64,000 nucleotides of DNA from Nitrospira sp. CG24A (GTDB lineage Bacteria > Nitrospirota > Nitrospiria > Nitrospirales > Nitrospiraceae). Under the pieces are notes generated by a model. It saw only the letters and a program-made list of their open reading frames with translations, was not told the DNA's origin and searched no databases. The stretch lies in contig NEWT02000035.1 in assembly GCA_002869925.2 (NCBI GenBank), positions 188,177 through 252,176 on the forward strand, in the 5' to 3' direction. Shown in pieces: positions 16,964-26,681 of the stretch (the stretch's first letter is position 1; each line of letters begins with the position of its first letter). Both the position numbers and the translations under genes were made by a program.

Positions 16964-17173
16964 CAGGAGGCTGAAAAAACCCGTCAGCATCGTTCTCGCA
17001 TCGTTCAGATCCTCAACGTACCGAAGAGATTCTCGGAGATCGGAATCTCTGGAGGGGCTTTTCCGTTCGCCAAGCTCCATTCTACGAGCGAACGGCTCCA
17101 CGAAGTGCGGTGGGTACCTCCTCCGGTCTTCACTCGCTCCGGCCTTGCTGAACGGCCTTTTTGAGCCTCCTGC
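16963..17173 (+). repeat. Dispersed palindromic repeat, long form (copy 3)
   Basis: This copy runs from GCAGGAGGCTGAAAAAAC to GGCCTTTTTGAGCCTCCTGC. The termini are inverted repeats, and the GGAGGC/GCCTCC pair co-varies against GGATGC/GCATCC in other copies. The core shares the CCGTTCGC / GCGAACGG pair (17063-17070 with 17088-17095) with copy 1. It begins at the final base of the hinT stop codon. Confidence 0.9.
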
Positions 17174-17372
17174 GGGGTCGCGTCCCGTTGTCCCAGATAT
17201 GTGGACCAGTGGATTTCCAGCGCGTCACCATTATTTTTCGCAACCGGCTAGCGCAATCTCGCAACGTTGACAGGTTTCTTTTCCTTCTGTTACCCTGACC
17301 GGTCTATTTTACGATCATTTACAGGTATTAATTTCACCGGCATTCGGTGGGGAAATAGGAGCCGCGACTCCC

Positions 17373-19187
17373 GTGGGCCGAGGTCTGATTTCTGAAAACG
17401 TGATCAACCAAGTCAGAGATCGGGTCGATATCGCCGAGGTCGTTGGACATCACGTGAGCTTGACTCGGGCTGGACAGAATCTGAAGGGGCTCTGTCCGTT
17501 CCATCAGGAAAAATCACCTTCATTTACGGTGAGTCCGTCCCGCCAGATTTTTCATTGTTTTGGATGCGGCGCGGGCGGCAATGTGTTTACGTTTCTGATG
17601 CGGATTACCGGCGCGAATTTTCCTGAAACGGTTCGTGATCTCGGGCAGAAGCTTGGGATTGATGTGCCGGACAGTGGGCCAAGCGCGGGACCTCAGGTTG
17701 CGCAGGCGAATCGCCTCGAACCGCTTAATCGGGCGGTCACGGCATGGTTCCAACAGAATTTGCGGGATGACGTGACCGGCGCGACGGCACGGGGCTACTT
17801 GGCCGGCCGGGGCATACAAGCTGAAACGATCGAGCGATTTGAAATTGGCTGCGCCCCGGCTGAGTGGGACGGCCTCATCAAGGCGCTGAGCAAGCAGGGC
17901 TTTGCACAGAACGACTTGGCCGCTGCTGGATTGACGATAGCCCGCGAACATGCCGCCGGGGCCTATGATCGCTTTCGTTCCCGTGTGATGTTTCCTATCA
18001 CGGACTTGCGCAAGCGGGTCGTCGGGTTTGGAGGGCGTATCCTTGGCGAGGGGACTCCGAAGTATCTGAATTCGCCCGATACTCCCTTATTCAAGAAGGG
18101 GCAGACGCTGTACGCGTTGGATCTTGCACGGGAAGCGGTGGCTCGGCTGAAGACCGCGATTGTGGTGGAAGGGTATTTTGATGTGGTTGCGCTTCATCAA
18201 GCCGGACTGACCCATACGGTTGCGACGCTGGGGACTGCTCTGACGGAAGAGCATATTCAGGTGCTGAGACGGTTTACCTCAAAGGTTGTATTGCTGTTCG
18301 ATCCGGATCAGGCCGGGGTCCGTGCCGCACTGCGAGGGCTCGATCTGTTTGTGAACAGCGGGATCGGTGTGAAAGTTGTGACGTTACCGGCTGGAGAGGA
18401 CCCCGATACGTATGTGCGGAAGGAAGGACCGGACGCCTTCGCTCGGTTAGAAGAACAGGCTCCGAGCCTCTTGGATTTTGCCCTCGAACATCGTTTGAGC
18501 ACCGCAGAGTCCAGCACGATTGAAGGGCGTATCCGCAGCGTGGATGATGTGTTGCGGATTCTGCAAAAAAGCGAACATCCAATCGAACGAGAAGAACGGA
18601 TTCGTGTCGTGGCAGAACGATTGGGGATCAGCCAACAACGGTTGATTGAACGGTATCCGGCATTGGAGCAGTCGGAGCGAACTCGTCCGACGGTCGCTCG
18701 ATCAGCCCTTCCCACGCCAGCGACGTTCAAGGGTGTGAGCGAGGAGCGGGATCTGGCGTATCTACTGCTGCACGGACATCTGACCTCTGCCGATGTGCAA
18801 CGACTGAAGCCCGAAGATTTTTCGGTTCCGGCCTGTCGGTCCCTCGTCGAGGCGGCGCTGAATCACCTTGATCGAGACGGACGAGTCGGGCTCAGGTTGT
18901 TACTGGACGCGGTGGTCGATCACCCAGATTGTGGGTCGCTGGCAACTGAGTTGTCCATGCGGGAAGACCATTTTGATGACGTGAGGGCCCACGTTGCGGG
19001 TTGCTTAGAGACGTTGGATCGGAAGCGGGCCGAGGCCGTATTGCGAGATTTGATCGTGCAACTCAGGGCCGCCGAACGGGAAGGCCGTGTGGAGGATGCG
19101 CGGATGTTGAACGGACGAGTCAATGAATTGCGAATGCACAAGGCCGGCCGGTCTTCTGCCGGAATGTTGTCCTTAGTGAAGGAGTAG
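17373..19187 (+). CDS. dnaG: DNA primase
   Basis: DnaG makes RNA primers for replication. The 604-residue protein starts at a GTG. It has the CHC2 zinc finger ([12 protein letters not shown] and [13 protein letters not shown]), the TOPRIM core ([16 protein letters not shown] and [10 protein letters not shown]) and a C-terminal helicase-binding region. rpoD follows 2 nt downstream, the common macromolecular-synthesis-operon pairing. Confidence 0.97.
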   Translation: MGRGLISENVINQVRDRVDIAEVVGHHVSLTRAGQNLKGLCPFHQEKSPSFTVSPSRQIFHCFGCGAGGNVFTFLMRITGANFPETVRDLGQKLGIDVPDSGPSAGPQVAQANRLEPLNRAVTAWFQQNLRDDVTGATARGYLAGRGIQAETIERFEIGCAPAEWDGLIKALSKQGFAQNDLAAAGLTIAREHAAGAYDRFRSRVMFPITDLRKRVVGFGGRILGEGTPKYLNSPDTPLFKKGQTLYALDLAREAVARLKTAIVVEGYFDVVALHQAGLTHTVATLGTALTEEHIQVLRRFTSKVVLLFDPDQAGVRAALRGLDLFVNSGIGVKVVTLPAGEDPDTYVRKEGPDAFARLEEQAPSLLDFALEHRLSTAESSTIEGRIRSVDDVLRILQKSEHPIEREERIRVVAERLGISQQRLIERYPALEQSERTRPTVARSALPTPATFKGVSEERDLAYLLLHGHLTSADVQRLKPEDFSVPACRSLVEAALNHLDRDGRVGLRLLLDAVVDHPDCGSLATELSMREDHFDDVRAHVAGCLETLDRKRAEAVLRDLIVQLRAAEREGRVEDARMLNGRVNELRMHKAGRSSAGMLSLVKE

Positions 19188-19189
19188 TC

Positions 19190-21037
19190 ATGGCGAAACC
19201 AGAGTTGCTCGGCGAAGTGAAGAAGCTGATCTCGATGGGAAAAGAGAAGGGCTTTTTGACGTATGACGAGCTGAATAGCACGTTGCCAGCGGAAGTGGTG
19301 TCTTCCGAACAGTTCGGCAGCATCATGACGATGTTCGGTGAAATGGACATCGAGATCGTCGATGCGCCTGAGGGGGAACGGATCAGGAAAGCCCGGGACA
19401 GCGAAGATTCGAGTGAGGACGCAGAGGACGCCGAGGTCGAAGCCGGTGCCGGTGCCGGATCCGGGGAGGAGAATGAGAAGGAAGAAAAAGAGGAGAAGGA
19501 GATCGATCTCACTCCCGGCGCACTCAGCCGGACCGACGACCCGGTACGACTCTATCTCAAGGAGATGGGCAGTGTGGCGCTGTTGAGTCGTGAAGGGGAA
19601 ATCGAGATCGCAAAGCGCATTGAAGAGGGGAAGAAGGACATCGCCTCGGTCATCTATGGGATGCCGATGACCATTGAGTTTGTCCTCGCGCTGTACGATC
19701 AGCTGAAGAATGGGACCATCGATGTACGTGAGATTGTCCCGATCGTCGAGACCGAGGAGGAATTCGAGGAAGAACAAATCCAGCGGGACTATGAAGAGCT
19801 TCGGGTGAAGACGCTCGAAGGGTTGAGTTCCGTCCGGAAAATCTCGACGTCGCTCAAGAGTCTCTACGAAGTGGCCCGGCATGCCAATAGCGATCCTGCG
19901 AAACAGAAGAAGATTAAGAAGCAGATCGATACGATTCGCGATCAGGTCGTCGAGAAGATGGAGTCTGTCAACTTGCACGGGGTGCTGAAAGATCGGATGG
20001 TGCAGCGTGTTCGGGAATTGGCGATTCAGATCCGAACGTCGGAGCGGGAGATTGTCAGCTGCCAGCGGCGGCTTGGGATCAGCGGTGAGGCCGGGGCTGA
20101 GGCGCTGAAGAGACTCTGTCGCGAACGGAAAGACTTTCTCGCCGTCAAACGCAGGACGAGCTGCTCAGAGGAGGCGCTCAACGAAATAAAAAAAGTGTAT
20201 CAGGCGGCGAAGGGCCGGATTCGAACACTCGAGACCGAAGAGGCCCTCGCCTCTGCGGAAGAGATTAAAGATGCCGTCAAGCATCTGGATGTGGCGGAGG
20301 ACAAGGTCAAGCGCGGGAAAGCCGAGCTGGTCGAGGCAAACCTGCGTCTCGTTGTCAGCATTGCCAAGAAGTATACCAACCGAGGTCTTCAGTTTCTCGA
20401 CTTGATCCAGGAAGGCAATATCGGCTTGATGAAGGCCGTCGACAAGTTTGAGTACAAGCGAGGCTATAAGTTCAGCACCTATGCCACCTGGTGGATCCGC
20501 CAGGCCATTACTCGCGCGATTGCCGATCAAGCCCGGACGATCCGTATTCCCGTACATATGATCGAGACGATCAACAAGCTGATTCGAACGTCCCGTCATC
20601 TGGTCCAGAAACTGGGGCGGGAACCGACCCCGGAAGAAATTGCCGAGCGCATGGATTTGCCGCTCGACAAAGTACGGAAGATTTTAAAGATCGCGCGTGA
20701 ACCGATTTCTCTGGAGACCCCGATCGGCGAAGAAGAAGACAGCCACTTAGGAGACTTTATCGAGGACAAGAAGGCGGTGTCTCCTCTGGAGGCTGCGATT
20801 CGGTACGATCTCCAGCGCCAGATCAATAGCGCGCTGGAGACGCTCACTCCGCGGGAAGAAAAAGTGTTGCGGAAACGGTTCGGTATCGGCGAAGCCACCG
20901 ACCATACTCTCGAAGAAGTCGGTCAGGATTTCGAAGTGACCCGCGAACGTATCAGGCAGATTGAAGCGAAGGCTTTACGCAAGCTGCGTCATCCGAGCCG
21001 GAGTAAGAAACTGCGCAGCTTTGTGGAAGGTCTGTGA
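19190..21037 (+). CDS. rpoD: RNA polymerase primary sigma factor (sigma-70)
   Basis: The 615-residue housekeeping sigma factor contains a region 1.1-like N-terminus, an acidic linker ([20 protein letters not shown]), [21 protein letters not shown] (region 1.2), a non-conserved region, the core-binding and -10 recognition region ([20 protein letters not shown]), and the -35 binding helix-turn-helix [20 protein letters not shown]. It is co-transcribed with dnaG. A tRNA gene follows. Confidence 0.98.
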   Translation: MAKPELLGEVKKLISMGKEKGFLTYDELNSTLPAEVVSSEQFGSIMTMFGEMDIEIVDAPEGERIRKARDSEDSSEDAEDAEVEAGAGAGSGEENEKEEKEEKEIDLTPGALSRTDDPVRLYLKEMGSVALLSREGEIEIAKRIEEGKKDIASVIYGMPMTIEFVLALYDQLKNGTIDVREIVPIVETEEEFEEEQIQRDYEELRVKTLEGLSSVRKISTSLKSLYEVARHANSDPAKQKKIKKQIDTIRDQVVEKMESVNLHGVLKDRMVQRVRELAIQIRTSEREIVSCQRRLGISGEAGAEALKRLCRERKDFLAVKRRTSCSEEALNEIKKVYQAAKGRIRTLETEEALASAEEIKDAVKHLDVAEDKVKRGKAELVEANLRLVVSIAKKYTNRGLQFLDLIQEGNIGLMKAVDKFEYKRGYKFSTYATWWIRQAITRAIADQARTIRIPVHMIETINKLIRTSRHLVQKLGREPTPEEIAERMDLPLDKVRKILKIAREPISLETPIGEEEDSHLGDFIEDKKAVSPLEAAIRYDLQRQINSALETLTPREEKVLRKRFGIGEATDHTLEEVGQDFEVTRERIRQIEAKALRKLRHPSRSKKLRSFVEGL

Positions 21038-21141
21038 TGCGCCATGAAATATTTCCCTCGGAATTTGACTCCCTTTCCTGGACAGCCTAAAATCGGTTGT
21101 GCGTGTTTGCGGGGCAGGCACGAGAGAGTCACCGCCTGATC

Positions 21142-21218
21142 GGGCCCATAGCTCAGGTGGTTAGAGCGGCTGACTCATAATCAGCTGGTCCTAGGTTCAA
21201 GTCCTAGTGGGCCCACCA
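21142..21218 (+). tRNA. tRNA with anticodon CAT (Met or lysidine-type Ile2)
   Basis: A 77-nt cloverleaf with acceptor GGGCCCA / TGGGCCC (21142-21148 with 21208-21214), a D arm, an anticodon stem GCTGA / TCAGC around loop CTCATAA, a T arm GGTTCAAGTCC, and an encoded CCA end. The anticodon is CAT. It is not the initiator, since the 1-72 pair is G-C. It could be elongator tRNA-Met or tRNA-Ile2 modified by TilS; acceptor and D-arm text look more like tRNA-Ile, but this is not decisive. Confidence 0.95.
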
Positions 21219-21278
21219 GTGTAGCTGGGAACGTATCGGTCGAGATCGTTGTTCGGAACAACAGCAGTTAGGAGTGCA

Positions 21279-22055
21279 TTGAGCCAGAATCTTTCTCCTC
21301 TTATCGATCTGCAGAAATTAGATCTCCGCATTGCGGAAATCAAGGAACAGCGCCGAAAAATTCCCGAACGACTCCAAGCGATTGATCTCCCGCTTCGAGA
21401 AGCGCGGCAGCATCATCAGCAGACCAGTGGGTCCGTGGAGACACTCGTCAAAGAGCGGCGGTCGTACGAACAGGATCTCGAATCGCATGAAGCGCACACT
21501 GAGAAAATGAAGTCGCGGCTGTCCGAGTTAAAGTCCAATAAGGAATACCAGGCTCATCTGTTCGAGATCGAGGTGGCCAACAAGAAAAGAGGGGATATCG
21601 AAGAGAAGATTTTGTTGTGCATGGAGAAGGTTGAACAGCTGCAACAGGCGGCGAAAGAGGCGCAAGAGAAGCTCCGTGCCATCGAGAAATCATTCGCACA
21701 GGAAAAACAGGCGCTTGATGAGCTGGAAGGCAGGCTCTCAACGGAATTGGCGGATCTTGAATCGCAGCAGCAAGCCCGTTCGGCTCATGTTGAGAAGGGA
21801 CTTCTCAATCGCTATAACTCCATTAAAGCATCGCGCAAGGATCATGCGCTCGCCGAAATCAAAGAGGGGAACTGCTCCGGATGCCGGTTGCAGCTTCCCC
21901 CACAACTGATTTCACAAGTCAAACGGTCTGAAGATCTCCACACCTGTCCCTACTGCCGTCGGATGCTCTACTGGAGTGGACAGATTCCTGTCGAGTCTAT
22001 ACCAGGTCCCGATCTCGAAAAGACGTCGGTTCTTGAGATCGGTGAGTCGGTCTAG
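21279..22055 (+). CDS. Coiled-coil zinc-ribbon protein (CT398/DUF164 type)
   Basis: A ~258-residue protein with a long N-terminal coiled coil (residues ~1-175, heptads rich in E, K, Q, L) and a C-terminal zinc ribbon with GNCSGCRLQLPPQ and HTCPYCRRMLYW. This is the architecture of the C4-type zinc-ribbon family, whose function is uncertain. A TTG at 21279 is chosen because TAGGAG lies 5 nt upstream and the family begins near LSPLIDLQKLDL; an upstream TTG at 21249 is possible. The TAG stop forms the start of a dispersed repeat. Confidence 0.85.
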   Translation: MSQNLSPLIDLQKLDLRIAEIKEQRRKIPERLQAIDLPLREARQHHQQTSGSVETLVKERRSYEQDLESHEAHTEKMKSRLSELKSNKEYQAHLFEIEVANKKRGDIEEKILLCMEKVEQLQQAAKEAQEKLRAIEKSFAQEKQALDELEGRLSTELADLESQQQARSAHVEKGLLNRYNSIKASRKDHALAEIKEGNCSGCRLQLPPQLISQVKRSEDLHTCPYCRRMLYWSGQIPVESIPGPDLEKTSVLEIGESV

Positions 22056-22177
22056 CAGGATGCTGAAAAAGTCTGCCAGCGGCGTTCTCGCGTCGCTCAG
22101 AGGCTCAACGTACCAAAGCGTACGCCTCACCTTTTCGCTCGCTGCGGCCTTGCTGAACAGCCTTTTTGAGCATCCTG
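22055..22177 (+). repeat. Dispersed palindromic repeat, short form (copy 4)
   Basis: GCAGGATGCTGAAAAAGTC at the left pairs with GCCTTTTTGAGCATCCTGC at the right. The body contains CTCAACGTACC and CTCGCTGCGGCCTTGCTGAA, as in the other copies. The first base is the last base of the TAG stop of the zinc-ribbon gene. Confidence 0.9.
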
Positions 22178-22205
22178 CCAGTGATCCGGCCGCGCAAAAA
22201 ACTGA

Positions 22206-22223
22206 GTTTTCAGCAAACTGCTA
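22206..22223 (-). repeat. Degenerate repeat left end at the rnhC stop
   Basis: Read on the minus strand, TAGCAGTTTGCTGAAAAC begins at the rnhC stop codon and resembles the family's left end. It faces the right end of copy 4, so both convergent genes end in repeat-like sequence. Confidence 0.5.
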
Positions 22224-22889
22224 GTCGGCTTTTCTCAATACAGCCTGAGTCGTTTTAAAGTGCAGTTTGGCAACCGATTCCAGCCGTTCCTCTCCATGCT
22301 TTTTGACGATCATGCGTCCGGCCAGTTCGACGGCGGGTGATGCCCCTTTGGGTAACGTCGTGCCCACCTCGTCCGAGAGGCGTTGTAATCGCAAGAGGAA
22401 TTCTGCACGGGCCAGGATGGAAGCGGCAGCCACTGCCAAATCGGATTCGGCCTTATGCCGTTGTTCTAATGTGATCGTGCGCCCCTTTTCCTGTAAGGCG
22501 TTGAGAATCAATCGCTCATCGCCAAACTGATCCGCGATCGCCCGCCCGCACGAAACCTTTTCCAGTAACGTCTCTAAGGCCTTCGCATGTCCCCATGCCA
22601 GCAGGCGATTCAAGTTCCGGATCTTTGCATAGAGTTCGTTGTATCGTTGTGGCCCGATTACAATAATGCTGTGAGGGCAAATTGTCCGGATATCGGGCGC
22701 CATATCGAGAATACGTCCGTCTGATATTTTTTTGCTATCCCGGACCTGCATGAGGGTCAGTTCGCTCTGTGTGGTGGCGTCGACGAAGACGGCGGCGATG
22801 ACCAGGGGGCCGAAATAGTCTCCTTTGCCGGATTCATCGATGCCGATGCGTTCGATGGAGGTGTGCGGTGTTTTGTCGGTCACGGGCAA
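22221..22889 (-). CDS. rnhC: Ribonuclease HIII, without N-terminal domain
   Basis: The protein removes RNA from RNA-DNA hybrids. The 222-residue sequence has the RNase HIII signature GIDESGKGDYFGPLVIAAVFVD with the first catalytic Asp-Glu, and later DSKKIS and AAASILAR segments. RNase HIII proteins usually carry an ~80-residue TBP-like substrate-binding N-terminus, which is absent here. It converges on the zinc-ribbon gene. Its TAG stop is followed by CAGTTTGCTGAAAAC, again like a repeat end. Confidence 0.85.
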   Translation of the reverse strand: MPVTDKTPHTSIERIGIDESGKGDYFGPLVIAAVFVDATTQSELTLMQVRDSKKISDGRILDMAPDIRTICPHSIIVIGPQRYNELYAKIRNLNRLLAWGHAKALETLLEKVSCGRAIADQFGDERLILNALQEKGRTITLEQRHKAESDLAVAAASILARAEFLLRLQRLSDEVGTTLPKGASPAVELAGRMIVKKHGEERLESVAKLHFKTTQAVLRKAD

Positions 22890-22997
22890 TGGCCCTAGTA
22901 GAAAATGTCAGAGCGGCACGCTAATCTAACAGACCAATCTAAAGTGGTCAATTTCCTTGGAGTCGACACAATCGACTGGAGAAGAGGAGGTCGTTCA

Positions 22998-23861
22998 ATG
23001 CGCATTGTGAAACAGCGTTCGCGTTCGGCATTCATTGCCGTGATGAGTCTGACGCTCCTCTCGCTGGTAGGGTGCCAAACCAATCCTTACACGGGGCGGT
23101 CACAGCTGCTCATGACATCGGTGTCGGATGAAATGAAAATGGGCGTGCAGGCCTATGATCAGGTCAAGAGCGATCCCAAAATGCGGCAGTCTCAAGATCC
23201 TCGCGAGATCGAGCCAGTGAAGAGAATCGCGGCCCGCATTGTCGAAGCGGCCAAGCGTTCGAAGTATGCCGAAATGGCGAATCAGTTTCAGTGGGAAGTG
23301 ACCGTCATCAAGGATGACAAGACCGCGAATGCGTTCGCGCTGCCTGGTGGAAAGATGGCGGTGTATACCGGCATCTTCCCGATGGCTAAAACTGAAGCGG
23401 GGTTGGCGGCGGTCATGGGACATGAGGTTGTCCATGCGTTGGCTCGACATGGCGCTGAACGGATGAGCCAAGGCCAGTTGACGAATACCACGTTGAAGGT
23501 TCTCGGCGCAGCGGCCGGGGCTGCGGGAGGCGGTGGGATGATGGGGCAGGCGGCGATGGCGGCGCTGGGTGTCGGCGCGCAGGTGGGCGTGTTGCTGCCC
23601 TTCAGTCGAAAGCATGAATCGGAAGCGGACTATATCGGAATCTTACTCGCGGCAGACGCCGGTTATGACCCGCGCGAGTCGGTCGCCCTATGGGAGCGGA
23701 TGGGGCAAGCGTCCGGTGGCGGAGGGCCGTCAGAATTTATGTCCACGCACCCGAGCCATGAGACCCGTATCGACCAGTTAAAAAAATGGATGCCGGAGGC
23801 GATGGCAATTTACCAGACCAGGCAGCCGGTTCCCGAGGCATTCTTGCCGGGCGTGCAGTAG
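22998..23861 (+). CDS. M48-family metalloprotease lipoprotein
   Basis: A 287-residue protein with a lipoprotein signal (FIAVMSLTLLSLVGCQTNPYTGRSQ) and the zinc protease motif HEVVHALARH, followed by the third ligand region ESEADYIGILLAADAGYDP. This is the Oma1/LoiP-like periplasmic M48 family involved in envelope protein quality control. The ATG at 22998 has a GAGGAGG site 7 nt upstream. It stands alone, directly upstream of rnpB. Confidence 0.93.
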   Translation: MRIVKQRSRSAFIAVMSLTLLSLVGCQTNPYTGRSQLLMTSVSDEMKMGVQAYDQVKSDPKMRQSQDPREIEPVKRIAARIVEAAKRSKYAEMANQFQWEVTVIKDDKTANAFALPGGKMAVYTGIFPMAKTEAGLAAVMGHEVVHALARHGAERMSQGQLTNTTLKVLGAAAGAAGGGGMMGQAAMAALGVGAQVGVLLPFSRKHESEADYIGILLAADAGYDPRESVALWERMGQASGGGGPSEFMSTHPSHETRIDQLKKWMPEAMAIYQTRQPVPEAFLPGVQ

Positions 23862-23927
23862 GTCGAAGCTTACACCGCGCGCCCTTGAAAGCGCACCGCA
23901 TGCAGCCCTATAGTGTTCTGGCGCGAG

Positions 23928-24351
23928 GGAGAAGACTGGGTGATCGCTCGTGGTGGAGACGCTGCGAGAGGAAAGTCCGGACTTCATGGGCAGGGCGCTG
24001 GGTAACTCCCAGGCGGAGCGATCCGACACCAGCACCACAGAAAACAGACCGCCGATGGCCAAGGTGACGGGATGCCAATTCGGTCACCTTGGCTCAGGTA
24101 AGGGTGAAACGGTGGGGTAAGAGCCCACCGCGGTGGTGGCGACATCACTGGCACGGTAAGCGTTGCCCGATGCAAGGCCAAATAGGAAGACATCTGTCGG
24201 CTGTCTTCGGAGAGCCGGCGACCGGCTGGCCCGGCCGAGGTCTTCGGGTAGGTCGCTTGAGGTTCGAGGTAACTCGAATCCCAGAGAAATGATCACCTCT
24301 GCTTGGGAGCATATCCCAGGCAAGACAGAATCCGGCTTATCGGTCTTCTCC
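23928..24351 (+). ncRNA. rnpB: RNase P RNA, bacterial class A
   Basis: The catalytic RNA of RNase P, which matures tRNA 5' ends. The terminal P1 helix is GGAGAAGAC (23928-23936) with GTCTTCTCC (24343-24351). The conserved cores GAGAGGAAAGTCCGGACTTC and ACAGAATCCGGCTTATCGGTC are present, as are GGTAAGGGTGAAACGGTGGGG-type central elements (quoted in part). A T-run (24359-24365) follows and may end transcription. The 3' end overlaps the antisense glutaredoxin-like gene by about 59 bp. Confidence 0.95.
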
Positions 24352-24601
24352 ACCGCGCTTTTTTTATTGCTCGTCGCAACTCTCCTTCCGTCACATGTCC
24401 TGAAAAATACTCGATGTCGTCGAGCAGGACCACGGGAACCCGGGTACCATAGCGCTTCAACAGATCTGTATCATCTTCGATAGAAAGCTTCTTTGTGTCG
24501 ATGCGTAGCTCTCGTTGCAGGCACATAGCCATTCGGTGGACGACATCGCAAAGGTGGCAGTCTTTACGAGACAAGATGATCACGCGGATAGGGTTGCTCA
24601 T
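24293..24601 (-). CDS. Glutaredoxin-like (DUF836-type) thioredoxin-fold protein
   Basis: A 102-residue protein starting MSNPIRVIILSRKDCHLCD, a CxxC redox motif at the start of a thioredoxin fold, with the cis-Pro segment RVPVVLLDD. This matches the glutaredoxin-like DUF836 family. The ATG at 24601 is chosen for that start; the frame is open further upstream. Its last ~19 codons lie opposite the rnpB 3' end, and rnpB's T-run falls within the gene. Confidence 0.85.
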   Translation of the reverse strand: MSNPIRVIILSRKDCHLCDVVHRMAMCLQRELRIDTKKLSIEDDTDLLKRYGTRVPVVLLDDIEYFSGHVTEGELRRAIKKARWRRPISRILSCLGYAPKQR

Positions 24602-24883
24602 GGTTGAGGCGCGATCCGAACCATTTCGCTGGAGTGAGGAAAATATCATGCGGAGAGCTACGCTGTCAGGGAAGAAGGTTGCGAGACCAACCCCTCCTAA
24701 TCTATTGACGCGTAGAAACACGTGGTGATAGGATCAGCTATCTTTCTCCCTGAATTTTCAGAATGTTCTGAGTCGTCGTGGGGGTGGTGTCGCGTCTAAG
24801 CGTGGACAAGCTGCCGCGCATCCTAATTTCGTGCTGGCTCCTCTGTCTAGTTTTTAACTAGCGGTGAGGAGGGAGGCTCTGTC

Positions 24884-26659
24884 ATGAAGCTCACAGGTGC
24901 TGAAATCCTCATCGAATGTCTCAAACGGGAAGGCGTCAAAACAATTTTTGCGCTTCCTGGCGGTGTCGTTCTGAAGATTTTCGACATGCTTCATCAACAG
25001 AAAGACATTGAAGTGGTGCTCACACGCCATGAGCAGGGTGCGGGCCATATGGCGGAAGGCTATGCCAAGGCGACCGGAAAGGCCGGAGTCTGTCTTGTGA
25101 CTTCCGGCCCGGGCATGACGAACGTCATCACCGCATTGGCGGATGCGTACATGGACTCTGTGCCGTTGGTGTGTTTTAGCGGGCAAGTTCCTACCAGCCT
25201 GATTGGAAATGATGCGTTCCAGGAAGCGGACAACATGGGATTGAGTCGGCCCTGCACGAAATATAACTTCCTGGTGAAAGATGTGAAAGATCTGGCGGTC
25301 ACGATCAAAGAAGCCTTCTACATTGCGACGACGGGGCGTCCAGGCCCGGTGCTGGTGGATATTCCGAAAGACGTATCCATGGATAAGGCAGAATTTGTTT
25401 ATCCGAATTCCATCGCCATCCGGAGCTACAATCCCGTGTATGAAGGAAATAAGTGGCAGATCAAGCAAGCTGCCGAGGCCATGACGAAGGCGAAGAAGCC
25501 GGTGTTGTATGTCGGTGGCGGTGTCGTGTTCTCTGGCGCCTCGCAGGAATTGCTGGAACTGGCAGAGCTGACCCATATGCCGGTCGACATGACGTTGATG
25601 GGGCTTGGGGCGTTTCCTGGTGAGCATCCCCAATCCATGGGCATGCTGGGCATGCACGGCACCTATTGGGCGAATATGGTCATGCATTATTCCGATCTTG
25701 TCGTGGCCATCGGAGCACGGTTTGACGATCGGGTCACCGGGAAGGTGTCAGAGTTTTGCCCGCACGCCAAGGTCATTCATATCGACATCGATCCGACTTC
25801 GATTCGCAAAAATGTCAATGTCGACATTCCAATCGTGGGCGACTGCAAGATGGTGCTCCGTGAGTTGATCCAGATTCTTCGTGCCACGGTGAACGGCGAT
25901 CAACGGGAGTTGCGCAAGCCCTGGTGGAATCAGATCCGCGAATGGCAACAGGCGAACCCGCTTGCGTACCAACAAGAAGCGGATGGGCCGATCAAGCCGC
26001 AGCATGTTATTCAGCGACTGTATGAACTCACGAAGGATCGGGATCCGATTGTGTCGACCGATGTCGGGCAACACCAGATGTGGGCTGCCCAATATTTTAA
26101 GTTGGCGAAGCCGAATCGCTGGTTAACTTCGGGGGGGCTCGGGACCATGGGGTTCGGTTTCCCTGCTGCGATGGGGGCGCAGGCGGCGTTCCCGGGCCGG
26201 CTGGTTCTCTGCATTGCCGGAGACGGTAGTATCCAAATGAATATGCAAGAAATGGCAACAGCGGTGGTGCATAAGCTGCCGGTCAAGATCATTATTCTGA
26301 ACAACCGATTCCATGGGATGGTCCGGCAGTGGCAGGATCTCTTCTATGAAGGTCGGTATGCCTCGAGCGATTTGGAGACGACGCCGGACTTTGTCAAGTT
26401 GGCAGAGGCGTACGGAGCAGTCGGGCTCAGGGCCAGCAAGCCGTCTGAGATTGATGCCGTTCTCAAGGAAGCGATCGCAGTGAACAAACCGGTTATCGTC
26501 GATGTGCCGACGTATCGATATGAAAACGTGTATCCGATGATTCCCGCTGGCGGCTGCAACCATGAAATGATTTTGGAAGATCCGCCGGCCTTGAGAAATA
26601 AGCAGTCTGGAGTAGGGCAGGTGACTCCGAAGGACTCGGATACGATCCTCACGGCCTAA
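24884..26659 (+). CDS. ilvB: Acetolactate synthase, large subunit
   Basis: The thiamine-diphosphate enzyme that condenses pyruvate (or pyruvate and 2-ketobutyrate) in valine, leucine and isoleucine synthesis. The 591-residue protein starts MKLTGAEILIECLKREGVKTIFALPGG, has the catalytic Glu region VLTRHEQGAGHMAEGYA, and the ThDP motif GDGSIQMNMQEMATA...NNRFHGMVRQWQ. GAGGAGGGAGG precedes the ATG. The regulatory subunit gene ilvN follows. Confidence 0.97.
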   Translation: MKLTGAEILIECLKREGVKTIFALPGGVVLKIFDMLHQQKDIEVVLTRHEQGAGHMAEGYAKATGKAGVCLVTSGPGMTNVITALADAYMDSVPLVCFSGQVPTSLIGNDAFQEADNMGLSRPCTKYNFLVKDVKDLAVTIKEAFYIATTGRPGPVLVDIPKDVSMDKAEFVYPNSIAIRSYNPVYEGNKWQIKQAAEAMTKAKKPVLYVGGGVVFSGASQELLELAELTHMPVDMTLMGLGAFPGEHPQSMGMLGMHGTYWANMVMHYSDLVVAIGARFDDRVTGKVSEFCPHAKVIHIDIDPTSIRKNVNVDIPIVGDCKMVLRELIQILRATVNGDQRELRKPWWNQIREWQQANPLAYQQEADGPIKPQHVIQRLYELTKDRDPIVSTDVGQHQMWAAQYFKLAKPNRWLTSGGLGTMGFGFPAAMGAQAAFPGRLVLCIAGDGSIQMNMQEMATAVVHKLPVKIIILNNRFHGMVRQWQDLFYEGRYASSDLETTPDFVKLAEAYGAVGLRASKPSEIDAVLKEAIAVNKPVIVDVPTYRYENVYPMIPAGGCNHEMILEDPPALRNKQSGVGQVTPKDSDTILTA

Positions 26660-26681
26660 TTGTCGGTGTCGGGAGTGCAAA

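Noticed and set aside
21142..21218. Initiator tRNA-fMet
   Set aside because: The first base pair of the acceptor stem is G-C and the D-arm is not of initiator type, so it is elongator Met or Ile2.
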